The notes: a model not told the origin generated them from the sequence alone. A DNA stretch of 64,000 bases from Mycobacterium sp. HUMS_12744610 (GCF_041206865.1 NZ_JBGEDP010000001.1:3968001-4032000), one strand, 5' to 3'; counted from the stretch's first letter, positions 35,474-43,966 are shown. Made by a program: numbers and translations.

Positions 35474-36667
35474 TCAGAACCCGGCACTTCCTGCGCCGGA
35501 ATAGTTTTCGGCGTTCCCGCGCTCGAGGGCGCGAATCTGCTCGGCTTGGGCGAGCCGGTAGACGTCGAGCAGGCGGGTGATGTCGCTGGGGGTGACGATC
35601 CCGACCACCTGACCACCGTCGACGACCAGGGCCCGGCTGCGCGGACCGGCCGCCGCCATCCGTTCGAGCAGGGCGCTCAGCGGCTCCTGCGGTGTCGCGG
35701 TCGGCACCGCGTGCAAGGGTAGTGCGATGTCGCTCACGCTCGTGGTGGCGCGCCGGGCGGGTGGGAGGCCGCGCAGCTGTGCCAAGGTCACCAGCCCCAC
35801 GATCGCGCCGTCGCGCCCGGCGACCGGATACGCCGAATGGCGATCGCCCAGCACGTAACCCTGGATGAAGTCGTCCACGCTGATCCATCCGGGCGCGCTG
35901 TGCGGACGGGCCGTCATCGCGTCGGCCACGCGCACCCCGGCGAACAGCTGCTGGGTCGAGATGCGGGTCTCCTCCTCGCGGCTGGCGGCGAAGATGAACC
36001 AACCGATGAACGCCAGCCAGACACCGCCGACGAGGCTGCCCGTCACGAATTCGGCCAGACCCAACGCGATGAGGACGTATGCCAGCACCCGTCCGGCGTG
36101 TGCGGCGCCGATCCCGGCGCGCACGATGTCGCCGTGGCGGCGCCACAGGTAGGCGCGCAGCACCCGGCCGCCGTCCAGCGGGGCGCCCGGCAACAGGTTG
36201 AATAGGCCCAGCACCAGGTTGATCATCGCCAGCCAGGACGCCACGCCCACCGCGACGGGGGCGGCGTGCATGGCCCGCAGCGCCGCGACGAGCCCGCCGA
36301 AGATCGCCGCCAGCGCCAGGCTGGTGGCCGGGCCGGCGATGGCGATCCTGAAGGCCGCTTTGGGGGTCTTGGCCTCACCGCCGAGCGTCGTCACACCGCC
36401 GAACAGCCACAGCGTCACCCCGCCCACGGACACACCCGCGCGGCGGGCGACGACGGCGTGTGCGAGCTCGTGGGCCAGCAACGAGGCCAGCAGCACCAGG
36501 GCACCGCACGCGCCGGCCAACCAGTAGCCGGCCGGCGAATACCCTTTGACGGTGCCGGGCAACGTGCTTGCCAGGCTCCAGGTGAACAGCCACAGGATGA
36601 CCAGGACGCTCCAGTGGACTTTCACCGCAAAACCGGCGATTCGCCCCAGCGGGATCGCATCTCCCAT
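35474..36667 (-). CDS. Site-2 protease-type membrane metalloprotease with CBS domains (Rv2625c-like)
   Basis: A 397-residue M50 intramembrane protease. HELAH in [16 protein letters not shown] gives the zinc-binding HExxH, and [19 protein letters not shown] gives the third ligand Asp. Five or six helices are followed by two CBS domains (about 255-380, for example [13 protein letters not shown] and [17 protein letters not shown]). In M. tuberculosis the gene belongs to the DosR regulon. The start [19 protein letters not shown] at 36667 matches Rv2625c. Substrate unknown. Confidence 0.92.
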   Translation of the reverse strand: MGDAIPLGRIAGFAVKVHWSVLVILWLFTWSLASTLPGTVKGYSPAGYWLAGACGALVLLASLLAHELAHAVVARRAGVSVGGVTLWLFGGVTTLGGEAKTPKAAFRIAIAGPATSLALAAIFGGLVAALRAMHAAPVAVGVASWLAMINLVLGLFNLLPGAPLDGGRVLRAYLWRRHGDIVRAGIGAAHAGRVLAYVLIALGLAEFVTGSLVGGVWLAFIGWFIFAASREEETRISTQQLFAGVRVADAMTARPHSAPGWISVDDFIQGYVLGDRHSAYPVAGRDGAIVGLVTLAQLRGLPPARRATTSVSDIALPLHAVPTATPQEPLSALLERMAAAGPRSRALVVDGGQVVGIVTPSDITRLLDVYRLAQAEQIRALERGNAENYSGAGSAGF

Positions 36668-36804
36668 CTCGAACCTCCAAAACCCCTGTCGGGTGGCCGC
36701 TTCGGCCCGTGTATGCATCCGTCCCGTATCGAAGTTAGGACCGCGCCGTTGCCGCTACTAGGGTCGTTTGACCTCGCCGGGGCGGCCAATCGGCACCGCA
36801 AAGC

Positions 36805-37475
36805 TCAGAATTGGCAGGTGTGGCCGATGCAGGCGCCGCTGAAGCCGGCAGCGGCCGACAGTAGGCCCTATAGATGGCCCGGACGTCGACGGTCGCGTCG
36901 GCCGGAAAGTTGACCGTTTTGGACACCGCGGCGTCGAGGAACCGCACGGCCAATTGCCTGACCTCGACGAGCCGGTCCGCAGCGCCGCCGAGAACCGTTC
37001 CGCCCATCGCGCCGAGGTGCCACGCCGGTGGTCGTCCTCGGCCGCCGCGACGCACGTGGCGGTCCGGTCCATCATCTCGCCCGTGGATTCGGCCGTCCTG
37101 TCGCGCTCATCCCGGAGCAGATAGCGTTCGCCCAGCACGGTCACCGCGGCCACGGTCGGCTTCAGCTCGTCACGCACCCCGATCAGCGCCTTGGCGGCGC
37201 GCACCTCGGCGCGGTGCCGACGCTAGGGGATGTACTTGCGGGCAACGTCATTCCGGCCCGCGGCCACCAGTTGCCCCTCGACCAGGTTATGGATCTCCTC
37301 GACGGTGGGGACGGCGCCGCGGGGCCGCCGCGACAGCGCGTCGACGACCGATCCGGGCACCGCGCGCGGCGCGGGCGACCGCCATCTCGATGCGTGACGG
37401 ATCGATGGGCGCCGGACGCCCGTCGCGCCGTCGCACACTCGCCGGCCACCCGGTGGCCCGCGGCGTTCTGGTCAT
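36805..37475 (-). pseudogene. nrdZ: nrdZ (B12-dependent ribonucleotide reductase) reduced to its two ends
   Basis: The 5' part encodes the ATP-cone (VRRRDGRPAPIDPSRIEMAV, then VVDALSRRPRGAVPTVEEIH) followed by RDELKPTVAAVTVLGERYLL and WAERFSAALR. The 3' part encodes DAAVSKTVNFPADATVD and, in another frame, SGACIGHTCQF with a stop, the typical Cys-rich C-terminus. Everything between, including the catalytic core, is deleted. There is also a frameshift in the ATP-cone and a TAG after KYIP. The M. tuberculosis orthologue Rv0570 has 692 residues and is DosR-induced. It is divergent from hspX and shares its DosR-like box. Confidence 0.82.
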
Positions 37476-37526
37476 CACCCGCGCATCCCCGCGTTCGACC
37501 GGAATTCGCCGAACCGACGCCCAATG

Positions 37527-37540
37527 AGGACTTCGGTCCC
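37527..37540. promoter_or_regulatory. DosR-box-like palindrome between nrdZ remnant and hspX
   Basis: AGGACTTCGGTCCC matches the DosR core GGGACTWWAGTCCC at 11 of 14 positions. It lies 67 bp upstream of the hspX start and 52 bp upstream of the former nrdZ start, so one site could serve both directions. hspX (acr) is the classic DosR target. Confidence 0.65.
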
Positions 37541-37607
37541 TACCGTGCCGCCCGGTGCCGTGGTCGGATCGGAGACGTCGTGTCACCGGAACACACACTA
37601 GGAGCAC

Positions 37608-38042
37608 ATGATGACCGGTACCCTTCCCGCGGCGCAGAAGCCGCATACGCTGTTCCCCGAGATCTCCGACCTGCTGGCGGGATTCCCGTCGTTCGCCGGG
37701 ATCCGCCCGATGTTCGACACCCGGCTGATGCGGCTGGAAGACGAGATGAAGGACGGCCGCTACGAGGTCCGTGCAGAGATTCCCGGCGTCGACCCGGCCA
37801 AGGACGTCGACATCACCGTCCGCGACGGCCAACTCACCATCAAAGCCGAACGCAGTGAGAAGAAGGAATTCGACGGCCGGTCGGAATTCTCCTACGGCTC
37901 GTTCGTCCGCACCGTGTCGCTGCCGGCCGGCGCCGACGAGGACGACATCAAGGCGACCTACGACAAGGGCATCCTGAGCGTCTCCGTGGCGGTCCCGAAG
38001 CCGGCACCCGCCGAAAAGCACGTCAAGATCGCGACCAAATAG
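37608..38042 (+). CDS. hspX: Alpha-crystallin small heat-shock protein HspX (Acr, 14-16 kDa antigen)
   Basis: A 144-residue Hsp20 chaperone. The alpha-crystallin domain spans about 45-132 (RYEVRAEIPGVDPAKDVDI ... YGSFVRTVSLPAGADEDDI, KATYDKGILSVSV). It is close to M. tuberculosis HspX over the whole length, including FAGIRPMFDTRLMRLEDEM. It holds unfolding proteins during hypoxia. The start is ATGATG preceded by GGAG. A DosR-like box lies upstream and a strong hairpin terminator directly downstream (38052-38085), so it is probably a single-gene transcript. Confidence 0.96.
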   Translation: MMTGTLPAAQKPHTLFPEISDLLAGFPSFAGIRPMFDTRLMRLEDEMKDGRYEVRAEIPGVDPAKDVDITVRDGQLTIKAERSEKKEFDGRSEFSYGSFVRTVSLPAGADEDDIKATYDKGILSVSVAVPKPAPAEKHVKIATK

Positions 38043-38051
38043 CCAGATCCG

Positions 38052-38085
38052 GACGGGGCCCGGACCGCGGCATCCGGACCCCGTC
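38052..38085. terminator. Hairpin terminator between hspX and the converging SRPBCC gene
   Basis: GACGGGGCCCGGA (38052-38064) pairs with TCCGGACCCCGTC (38073-38085) over 13 bp with one mismatch and an 8-base loop. There is no U-tract on the plus strand. It sits ten bases after the hspX stop and 20 bases before the stop of the convergent gene, so it may work in both directions. Confidence 0.7.
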
Positions 38086-38104
38086 ACTCAAAACCGTCTG
38101 TGCC

Positions 38105-38782
38105 TCAATTGTTCTCGGCAGCGCTGCGCGACCGCACCGGTCCGGGCGCGGGCAGTCGTTCCACGCGGTGCTTGATGCCCAGCAACAAGCCCCGCGTGGT
38201 CAGCGCGATCAGCGGCCGGACCAGCTCCATGGCGAACACCTCGCCCGGGTGGCGCAGCGAGATCCTGGCGCGGGTAAGCAGCCGGACGCGGTCCTCCCAG
38301 TGTGGCTGCAGGTGGAACGACCACACGACGTTCCACCGCAGCTCCGGCCGGGCGGCATGCAGCACCAGATACTTCTCCGGCACAATCTCGGAAACGGTCA
38401 GCGCCACCCCGTCCGGCAGCCCCATCCAGCCGGCGGGGGCCAGGCGCACGACATCCCCGACGGCACGTTGCCGCCACTCGGGATGGATGCGGTCGGCGTC
38501 CTGATGCTGAAGGCCCAGCAGGTCTTTGACCCCCCCACAACCGTAGAAACCGCCCCGGTCCTGGCCCATCTGCAACAGCCAGGGCCACACCGCGGAGGTC
38601 GGCGCATCGATGTAGAGCGCCTCGGTGGTCTGGATGGCCGGATCGCCGACCAGGGTGTCGCCCGGCAGCGACATCTGACACTCAGCCTTGGTGGCACCCC
38701 AGTTCCGGTAGTAGCGGCGCGCCGCATACAGCAAACCGGTGAGCGTCGCCGCCTGGGCGATTCGTTTCGTCGTGGGGGCCAT
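38105..38782 (-). CDS. SRPBCC-fold protein (START/polyketide cyclase superfamily), substrate unknown
   Basis: A 225-residue protein starting with a membrane-proximal basic/hydrophobic segment (MAPTTKRIAQAATLTGLLYA). A helix-grip SRPBCC-type domain follows from about residue 45: ALYIDAPTSAVWPWLLQMGQ, GGFYGC, and the C-terminal helix ELVRPLIALTTRGLLLGIK. Such proteins bind hydrophobic ligands; none can be named. The ATG at 38782 was chosen as the only start giving a family-length protein. A DosR-like box lies about 105 bp upstream. Confidence 0.75.
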   Translation of the reverse strand: MAPTTKRIAQAATLTGLLYAARRYYRNWGATKAECQMSLPGDTLVGDPAIQTTEALYIDAPTSAVWPWLLQMGQDRGGFYGCGGVKDLLGLQHQDADRIHPEWRQRAVGDVVRLAPAGWMGLPDGVALTVSEIVPEKYLVLHAARPELRWNVVWSFHLQPHWEDRVRLLTRARISLRHPGEVFAMELVRPLIALTTRGLLLGIKHRVERLPAPGPVRSRSAAENN

Positions 38783-38885
38783 GAATCGAGTCTGCGCGGC
38801 GGGCCTCGCGATCCGACAGGGTCGATGGTCCTCGCGGGCGCGCCGATTCGTCCCGCGGATGGCCTTCCCGCACGCGGCGGGACAG

Positions 38886-38899
38886 AGGACTTTGGGCCC
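38886..38899. promoter_or_regulatory. DosR-box-like palindrome between the SRPBCC gene and a small ORF
   Basis: AGGACTTTGGGCCC matches GGGACTWWAGTCCC at 11 of 14 positions. It is 104 bp upstream of the minus-strand SRPBCC gene and 89 bp upstream of the plus-strand 92-residue gene, a divergent layout. A second, poorer site (GGGTCGATGGTCCT, 10 of 14) lies nearer the SRPBCC start at about 38819. Confidence 0.5.
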
Positions 38900-38988
38900 T
38901 TCCGCCGACGGCCCCGCGGTGGAACAATGGCCCGCGTCTGACGTGACCGGGCAGGGGCGGTCGCGGCTGAACAAAGGAGCAGGCGACC

Positions 38989-39267
38989 ATGGGTGTCCAC
39001 CCGCCGCTGATGTTTACCGATTCCGACTTAGACGACCTCGCTTGCGAATTCCTGGGCTCGCGATATGCCGGCCCCGTCTACGCCGACTGGTCGCCCGATC
39101 GACGCCTCGATACGTTCCTGCGGCGGCGCGGCCTGGCCCGGGTCGCCGACGACGGCGATCTGTCCGATCTGGTCCTGGACCACATCATGACCCACGTGGG
39201 CGTCGGCGCGCCGGCGCGCCGCGTCGCGAAGCCGTCGGAGAGGCCGGCCGCACCGCTTGGGGACTAA
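38989..39267 (+). CDS. Small acidic protein of unknown function
   Basis: Not recognised. 92 residues, acidic in the first 65 (FTDSDLDDLACEFL, YADWSPDRRLDTFLRRRG, DGDLSDLVLDHIM) with a basic Pro/Ala-rich tail. No transmembrane helix or signal peptide. Credible as a gene: strong AAAGGAG ribosome-binding site, real-protein composition and a DosR-like box upstream. It precedes the tgs1 remnant by about 70 bp. Confidence 0.65.
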   Translation: MGVHPPLMFTDSDLDDLACEFLGSRYAGPVYADWSPDRRLDTFLRRRGLARVADDGDLSDLVLDHIMTHVGVGAPARRVAKPSERPAAPLGD

Positions 39268-39338
39268 CGGCACTATCGACCCGCGCCCCGCGCGACGGAT
39301 AGTGATGCCGATCATTCGTGGATCGAAGATGACCGGCA

Positions 39339-40260
39339 ATGGAACAGCTAACGCTGGCCGCGACGCTGGCCGAACGGATCCGCGACGTCCCACGCTTCCG
39401 GCAGCGGGTGCACAAGCACCCGTTCGAGCTCGCGGCGCCGGAATGGGTCGACGACAATGCGCTCACCCACACCGCCCTGGGCGCAGCACAATTCGTCACC
39501 GGCCTGCTCACCCCGGCGGCGGGATCCTCGCTGCACGGCTCGCTGGCGGGCATGCGGCGCTACAGCGCGGCCCGCGTGTCGCTCAAGGACGTCGAGACGG
39601 TGTGCCACACGTTCGGCGTGACCCTCAACGACGTGGCGCTCGCGGCGATCACCGACAGCTTTTCGCACCACGCTGCTGCGGCGCGGCAATAAGCCGAGGC
39701 GCAACTCGCTGCGCACGCTGATCCCGGTTTCGGTGCGCACTCCGGATGCGATGAACCGCACCGACATCCGGGTATCGGCGATGTTGCCCTCGTTGCCGGT
39801 CGAGCAGCAAGACCCGCTCACACGGTTGCAGCTGGCGCACACCCGGCTGGACAGGATCAAGGGCGGCGGTGAGCGCGAGGCGGCGAATGCCTTTGTGGCA
39901 TTGACCGATTACGTCCCCTTCGTGGTCAGCGCGTGGATGGTTCGGCTGCTGACGCGGCTGCCGCAGTGCAGCATCGTCACGCCGGCAACAAACGTGCCGG
40001 GCCCGCGCCAGCGGCTCCAGGTGCTGGGTCACCCGGTCGAGCAGCTGCTGCCGGTGCCGCCGATCTCGATGCACCGTCATCAGCATGCTCAGCTACGTCG
40101 ACGAACTGGCGTTCGGCATCACCGCCGACTACGACGCCGTCCCCGACGTCGACGAGCTCGCCAGCGGCATCGAACTCGGGGTCGCGCGCCTGGTCACCCG
40201 CGCCCTCTCGCGGAAGCCGGCGGGCACCAGGCAAAGCCACCGCGTCGCCAACCAGACAGG
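39339..40260 (+). pseudogene. tgs1: tgs1-like wax ester synthase/diacylglycerol acyltransferase, deleted and frameshifted
   Basis: The remains follow M. tuberculosis Tgs1 (Rv3130c). FRQRVHKHPFELAAPEWVDD is followed immediately by LTPAAGSSLHGSLAGMRRYS, so about 130 residues, including the catalytic HHxxxDG, are missing. The frame changes near 39670 (…LLRRGNKPRRNSLRTLIPVS) and again near 40078 (…ISMLSYVDELAFGITADYD). The N-terminal 40 residues are also absent. Clearly non-functional. It converges on the intact acyltransferase at 40263-41666. Confidence 0.85.
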
Positions 40261-40262
40261 GG

Positions 40263-41666
40263 TCAGGCGCCCACACCCAGGCCGGATTCGAGTTCGGCCA
40301 GCGACCCTTCGGTCATCGGGATCAACGCCTCGACGTCGGGGACCACGTCGCGGCCGGCTGCGTAACCGAACCCGATCCGCCCGGCGTACGAGCACGTCGT
40401 CACGTTGAGCCCCAACCCGTCGAAAACCGTCGAGACCGGGTAAATATCCTCGACATGTGCTCCGTTCCAATACATTTCGCACTCAGGTCCGGGAACGTGC
40501 GAGATGGGCAGGTTGAATCCGGTGCGAAGCTTCTGGGTGAGCGGCAACAGCGGCGGGACCACCGTGGCGGCGATGCTGCCCGCCGTCGTCAGCAGCGACG
40601 CGGCCGCGCCGCGCTTGGCCACCCAGCGCTTCCCCTCCGCCATCGACCGGCTGATCAACGCCAGGCGTGCCACCGGGTCCTCGACGTCGGTCCCCAGCGG
40701 ACACGGCCAGAGGCCGAACCTGTTGCCGTGCCGGTCATCTGCCGCAGCACCGCCATGGTCGCGCACCGTGATCGGGCAGGCCGCCACCAGCGAGCGCCCC
40801 GGCAGTTCGCCGCGGTCACCCAGCCAGCGGCGCACTGCCCCGGCCACCAGGGCGGTCACCACGTCGTTACCCGTCACCCCCGCCGCCTGCTGGACCGCCC
40901 GGATCCGATCCCTGGGCCAGGTGGCCGCGGAGACGGCGCGCTGCGGGCCGAGGCGGCCGTTGAAGCGGGTGTAGGGCGCCCCGAAGGGTAGCACGGTGGT
41001 GTGTCCGACCAGGCTGTCGAACACGGCCGACAGTTCGCCGCCGAGCACGCCGCCGATCAGCGCGGCCCCCGACGCAGCCGCGCCGACCAACGACCGAACC
41101 GGTGCGGTCACGCGAGGCAGCAGTCCGGGCCCCGGGCGCGGCGGGGTTTCGGGACGGCGATCCGCGTAGAAGTGCGGCATCGACCGGCGTTGCGCGTCGG
41201 CACTCAGCGCGTCGGCGATCATCTGGAGGCCGGCCACGCCGTCGATCACGGCGTGATGCACCTTGATGTAGAACGCGAACCGCCCCCCGGGGAGGCCGTC
41301 GATCAGGTAGGACATCCACATCGGTCCGGACCGATCGAGGCGTTCGGCGTGCAGTTCGCCGATCAGCCGCCAGAACTCGTCGCAGCCACCGGAAACGGTG
41401 CGGCGCTGCAGATGCCGGCCCATGTCGATGACCTCGACGGCGCGCCACACCCACAGGCCACCGGTGTCCACGCCGCGGTGCGGGTATCGGCGAAGCCTCG
41501 GATCGACCGGGTGGTTCATGGCCAGACCCTCGCGATGCAGCCCGTCGACGTAGCCGGGGCCGGCTTCGGCCGGGGGTGACAGGATCAGCACGACACCTGC
41601 GTGCATCGGGTTGGACACCACCTCGGCGGTCATCATCGCCGCGGCCAGTGGATCGAGTGGAGTCAT
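40263..41666 (-). CDS. Wax ester synthase/diacylglycerol acyltransferase (WS/DGAT)
   Basis: A 467-residue acyl-CoA:diacylglycerol acyltransferase making storage triacylglycerol or wax esters. The catalytic HHxxxDG is HHAVIDG near residue 140. Other family blocks are PFGAPYTRFNGRLGPQR, NDVVTALVAGAVRRWL and NLPISHVPGPECEMYWNGA. It appears complete and could replace the lost tgs1. It lies downstream of the alpha/beta hydrolase gene on the same strand, separated by an IS5-family element, so any shared transcript is interrupted. Confidence 0.92.
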   Translation of the reverse strand: MTPLDPLAAAMMTAEVVSNPMHAGVVLILSPPAEAGPGYVDGLHREGLAMNHPVDPRLRRYPHRGVDTGGLWVWRAVEVIDMGRHLQRRTVSGGCDEFWRLIGELHAERLDRSGPMWMSYLIDGLPGGRFAFYIKVHHAVIDGVAGLQMIADALSADAQRRSMPHFYADRRPETPPRPGPGLLPRVTAPVRSLVGAAASGAALIGGVLGGELSAVFDSLVGHTTVLPFGAPYTRFNGRLGPQRAVSAATWPRDRIRAVQQAAGVTGNDVVTALVAGAVRRWLGDRGELPGRSLVAACPITVRDHGGAAADDRHGNRFGLWPCPLGTDVEDPVARLALISRSMAEGKRWVAKRGAAASLLTTAGSIAATVVPPLLPLTQKLRTGFNLPISHVPGPECEMYWNGAHVEDIYPVSTVFDGLGLNVTTCSYAGRIGFGYAAGRDVVPDVEALIPMTEGSLAELESGLGVGA

Positions 41667-41682
41667 TCGTCGGGCCCGGCGG

Positions 41683-42372
41683 CTAGGGCGTGTCTCCCAA
41701 TTGGTTGTTTCCGACGCGGGAATGGATTACGGCGCAGGCCAATAGGACACCGCCGAGGTAGGTCAGGGCGTATTTGTCGTAGCGGGTCGCGATACCGCGC
41801 CATTGCTTGAGCCGGTTGTAGCCTCGTTCGACGGTGTTGCGCAGACCGTAGAGCTCGGCGTCGAACGCCGGTGGGCGACCCCCGGCCGATCCCTTGGCCT
41901 TGCGCCGGGCGATCTGGTCTTTGCGTTCGGGAATCGTGTGCTTGATTCTTCGGGAACGTAATTCGGTGCGCGTGCTCGGGTGTGAATACGCCTTGTCGGC
42001 GAGCAATCGGAAGTCGCCACCGGTCACACCGTGCTCAGCGCAGGCGTGGTCGTAGTCGTCGAGCAAAGGCAGCAACTGCGGATTGTCGCCGGCCTGGCCA
42101 GCGGTCAACCGGACCGCGACAACAGCTTCGCGCTGATCGGTCAGGGTGTGGATCTTGGTGGTCAGCCCGCCTCGCGAACGCCCAATTGCATGGTCGTCGG
42201 GTTCATCGGCGGATTTCTTGTAATTCGACAGGGCCCCCTTTTGCCAGCGTGTCCGACCGGGCACCCGCCGAATGTTGATGCGCCCGTACGTTCGTCGAAT
42301 CCACCGACAACAGCTTCTCGATATCGCCGGCCATCTCGGCGTCGAACCCGAAGGCGTGCGCCACCTGAGCAA
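41683..42372 (-). CDS. IS5-family transposase, second frame (catalytic part)
   Basis: Downstream half of a transposase expressed by frameshifting from the frame at 42203-42631. It carries KSADEPDDHAIGRSRGGLTT, the second catalytic Asp in RLLADKAYSHPSTR and the Glu in LRNTVERGYNRLKQWRGIAT. The last codons GDTP come from the terminal repeat and the TAG stop is formed by the duplicated target TA plus the next base, so the gene has no stop of its own. Confidence 0.88.
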   Translation of the reverse strand: MLRWRTPSGSTPRWPAISRSCCRWIRRTYGRINIRRVPGRTRWQKGALSNYKKSADEPDDHAIGRSRGGLTTKIHTLTDQREAVVAVRLTAGQAGDNPQLLPLLDDYDHACAEHGVTGGDFRLLADKAYSHPSTRTELRSRRIKHTIPERKDQIARRKAKGSAGGRPPAFDAELYGLRNTVERGYNRLKQWRGIATRYDKYALTYLGGVLLACAVIHSRVGNNQLGDTP

Positions 42373-42659
42373 ACATCACGTCATAGGTGCCATCCAGCGA
42401 CCATCGGTGATGACGCTTCCACACCGTTTTCCATGGCCCGAAATCAGCGGGCAGGTCCCGCCACGGGCATCCCGTGCGAAACCGCCAGGCAATCCCCTCC
42501 AAAATCAACCGGTGATCACCAAACCTCCGGCCCCGCTTGCCCTCATGCGAAGGCATCAACGGCTCAACCACCGCCCAGAACTCGTCAGAAATCACACCAA
42601 TCCGCGTCACCAGCCAATCCTGGCTGGTCAACAGTCGAAAAATTGGGAGACACGCCCTA
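41684..42659 (-). mobile_element. IS5-family (IS427-type) insertion sequence with TA target duplication
   Basis: The element is 41686-42657 (972 bp) with perfect 17-bp terminal inverted repeats GGGCGTGTCTCCCAATT. TA is duplicated on both sides (41684-41685 and 42658-42659). It has two overlapping transposase frames, as usual for this group. The target was CTAG, between the WS/DGAT and hydrolase genes. Confidence 0.92.
42203..42631 (-). CDS. IS5-family transposase, first frame (DNA-binding part)
   Basis: 142 codons beginning MTSQDWLVTRIGVISDEFWA (start codon TTG). It contains the DUF4096-type N-terminal domain (HRLILEGIAWRFRTGCPWRD) and the first catalytic Asp in LLSVDSTNVRAHQHSAG. The frames overlap at 42203-42372, where a ribosomal slip would join them. 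Confidence 0.88.
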   Translation of the reverse strand: MTSQDWLVTRIGVISDEFWAVVEPLMPSHEGKRGRRFGDHRLILEGIAWRFRTGCPWRDLPADFGPWKTVWKRHHRWSLDGTYDVMFAQVAHAFGFDAEMAGDIEKLLSVDSTNVRAHQHSAGARSDTLAKGGPVELQEIRR

Positions 42660-43841
42660 GGCGGGGCGTCGGCGCCGCGTCGACGGACCGTCCAGCAGCC
42701 CCGACTGCCGCAGCGCGTCCCAGACGAACCGCTGCACCGGACGCGAACGGAAGAATCCGGTGTGACCGCCCGGGTACCAGACGATTTCGGGCTTGCCCCA
42801 GTGTTCCCACAGCCGGATCACCTGCTCGCGGGGATGCACGACCCGGTCGGCGACTCCCGCGTAGATGAACCGGCCCGGCTTGGGCACCAGCGGAGTGAGC
42901 GACAGGGGTGAGGTCATCCGGCCGATGGGGGCGGCCATCTCCATGGTGCGGCAGCGCGGATCATCCTTTCTCAAGCCGGAGTGGCGCCCCAGCACCTCGA
43001 CCAGATTGGCCACAGGGACCCCCAGAATCGCGCAGGTGAGCCCCTTTTCGAGGCTGGCGACCAGCGACGCGATGTAGCCGCCGAGCGAGAGGCTGTTCAG
43101 CCCGATCGGCGAGTCGGGCTCCTGCATCCGGATCCAGGACAAAAGCCGGCGGATGTCGGAGACCGCCTGCGCCGTCGCGTGCACGTTGTCGAGCACGTCC
43201 TCCCCTGGGAAGATCGCGCCCTTCGGCAGGCCGCGCGCCCGGGGACCGTGCATCGGAAGGACGGGCATCACGACGTTCAGGCCGAGCTCGTCGTGCAGTT
43301 TCCAGGATCGGAACAGGGCCAGATCGAGTGGGGCGCGGCCCATCTCGGTGCCGTGCACGCACACCAGCCAGGGCCGGGGTTCGGGGTGGCGCAGCAGCAG
43401 CGCGTACTCGCGGTCGTTCGCCGTGTACCCCGCCCAGCGCTGCGCACCCGGTTCGCCGGCCCGCGGTGCGTATCCGCTGTCGAAATAGAGGCGATAGAAG
43501 GATCTCCTGCGGTCCTTGACCTTTCGCACCGTGACGTCGGACAGTGGAGGTGGTTTGGCGAAGAAGCCCTTCGGCTTCTCCAACCACCCCTTGGCACCGT
43601 AGAACTCCAGCCCCGCGGCCACCTCGCCGGTGATGCGCTCGAAAACCTGCGGTTTGCTGACCGGGCGGCGGGCCCGCAGGCCCATCAGCACGATCTCGTC
43701 CCGAAACGCCTGCGCGGTCAGGGCTGGCGTGGGGCGCGCGATCGGCAGCTCGTCGGAGGCCGGACCAAAGAAGTCGCGCCACGACTGGGCCAGATACATG
43801 CCCGTGTGCGTGAGCGGTGCGACGGAGCCGGGTAGAGCCAT
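42657..43841 (-). CDS. Alpha/beta-hydrolase, function unknown
   Basis: A 394-residue alpha/beta hydrolase with a ~110-residue N-terminal extension (TGMYLAQSWRDFFGP, SFYRLYFDSGYAP). The nucleophile elbow is LNSLSLGGYIASL near residue 250; an oxyanion-type WLVCVHGTEMG precedes it and the catalytic His is in YPGGHTGFFRS. Substrate unknown; esterase or lipase activity on lipid is inferred from the triacylglycerol context. The TAG stop straddles the IS5 insertion and was preserved by it. A 12/14 DosR-like box lies 38 bp upstream. Confidence 0.82.
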   Translation of the reverse strand: MALPGSVAPLTHTGMYLAQSWRDFFGPASDELPIARPTPALTAQAFRDEIVLMGLRARRPVSKPQVFERITGEVAAGLEFYGAKGWLEKPKGFFAKPPPLSDVTVRKVKDRRRSFYRLYFDSGYAPRAGEPGAQRWAGYTANDREYALLLRHPEPRPWLVCVHGTEMGRAPLDLALFRSWKLHDELGLNVVMPVLPMHGPRARGLPKGAIFPGEDVLDNVHATAQAVSDIRRLLSWIRMQEPDSPIGLNSLSLGGYIASLVASLEKGLTCAILGVPVANLVEVLGRHSGLRKDDPRCRTMEMAAPIGRMTSPLSLTPLVPKPGRFIYAGVADRVVHPREQVIRLWEHWGKPEIVWYPGGHTGFFRSRPVQRFVWDALRQSGLLDGPSTRRRRPA

Positions 43842-43878
43842 GGCGGCAAAACTAACGGCACCTCCGGAGGCCCGGTTA

Positions 43879-43892
43879 GGGTCTTACGTCCC
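43879..43892. promoter_or_regulatory. DosR-box-like palindrome upstream of the alpha/beta-hydrolase gene
   Basis: GGGTCTTACGTCCC matches GGGACTWWAGTCCC at 12 of 14 positions, the best match in the window. It lies 38 bp upstream of the hydrolase start (minus strand). A second half-conserved site ending AAAGTCCC is at 43900-43913 (10 of 14), giving the tandem layout common at DosR promoters. Confidence 0.6.
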
Positions 43893-43966
43893 GCCTGCAG
43901 CCGCGAAAGTCCCTGCCTGCCACAAGTAGCCCGCGACGGCGACGTGCGACGAGCCACGCCTGCCAG

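Noticed and set aside
36760..36774. GGGTCGTTTGACCT upstream of the site-2 protease gene as a DosR box
   Set aside because: Only 9 of 14 core positions match and the key A and T positions differ; not listed as a feature.
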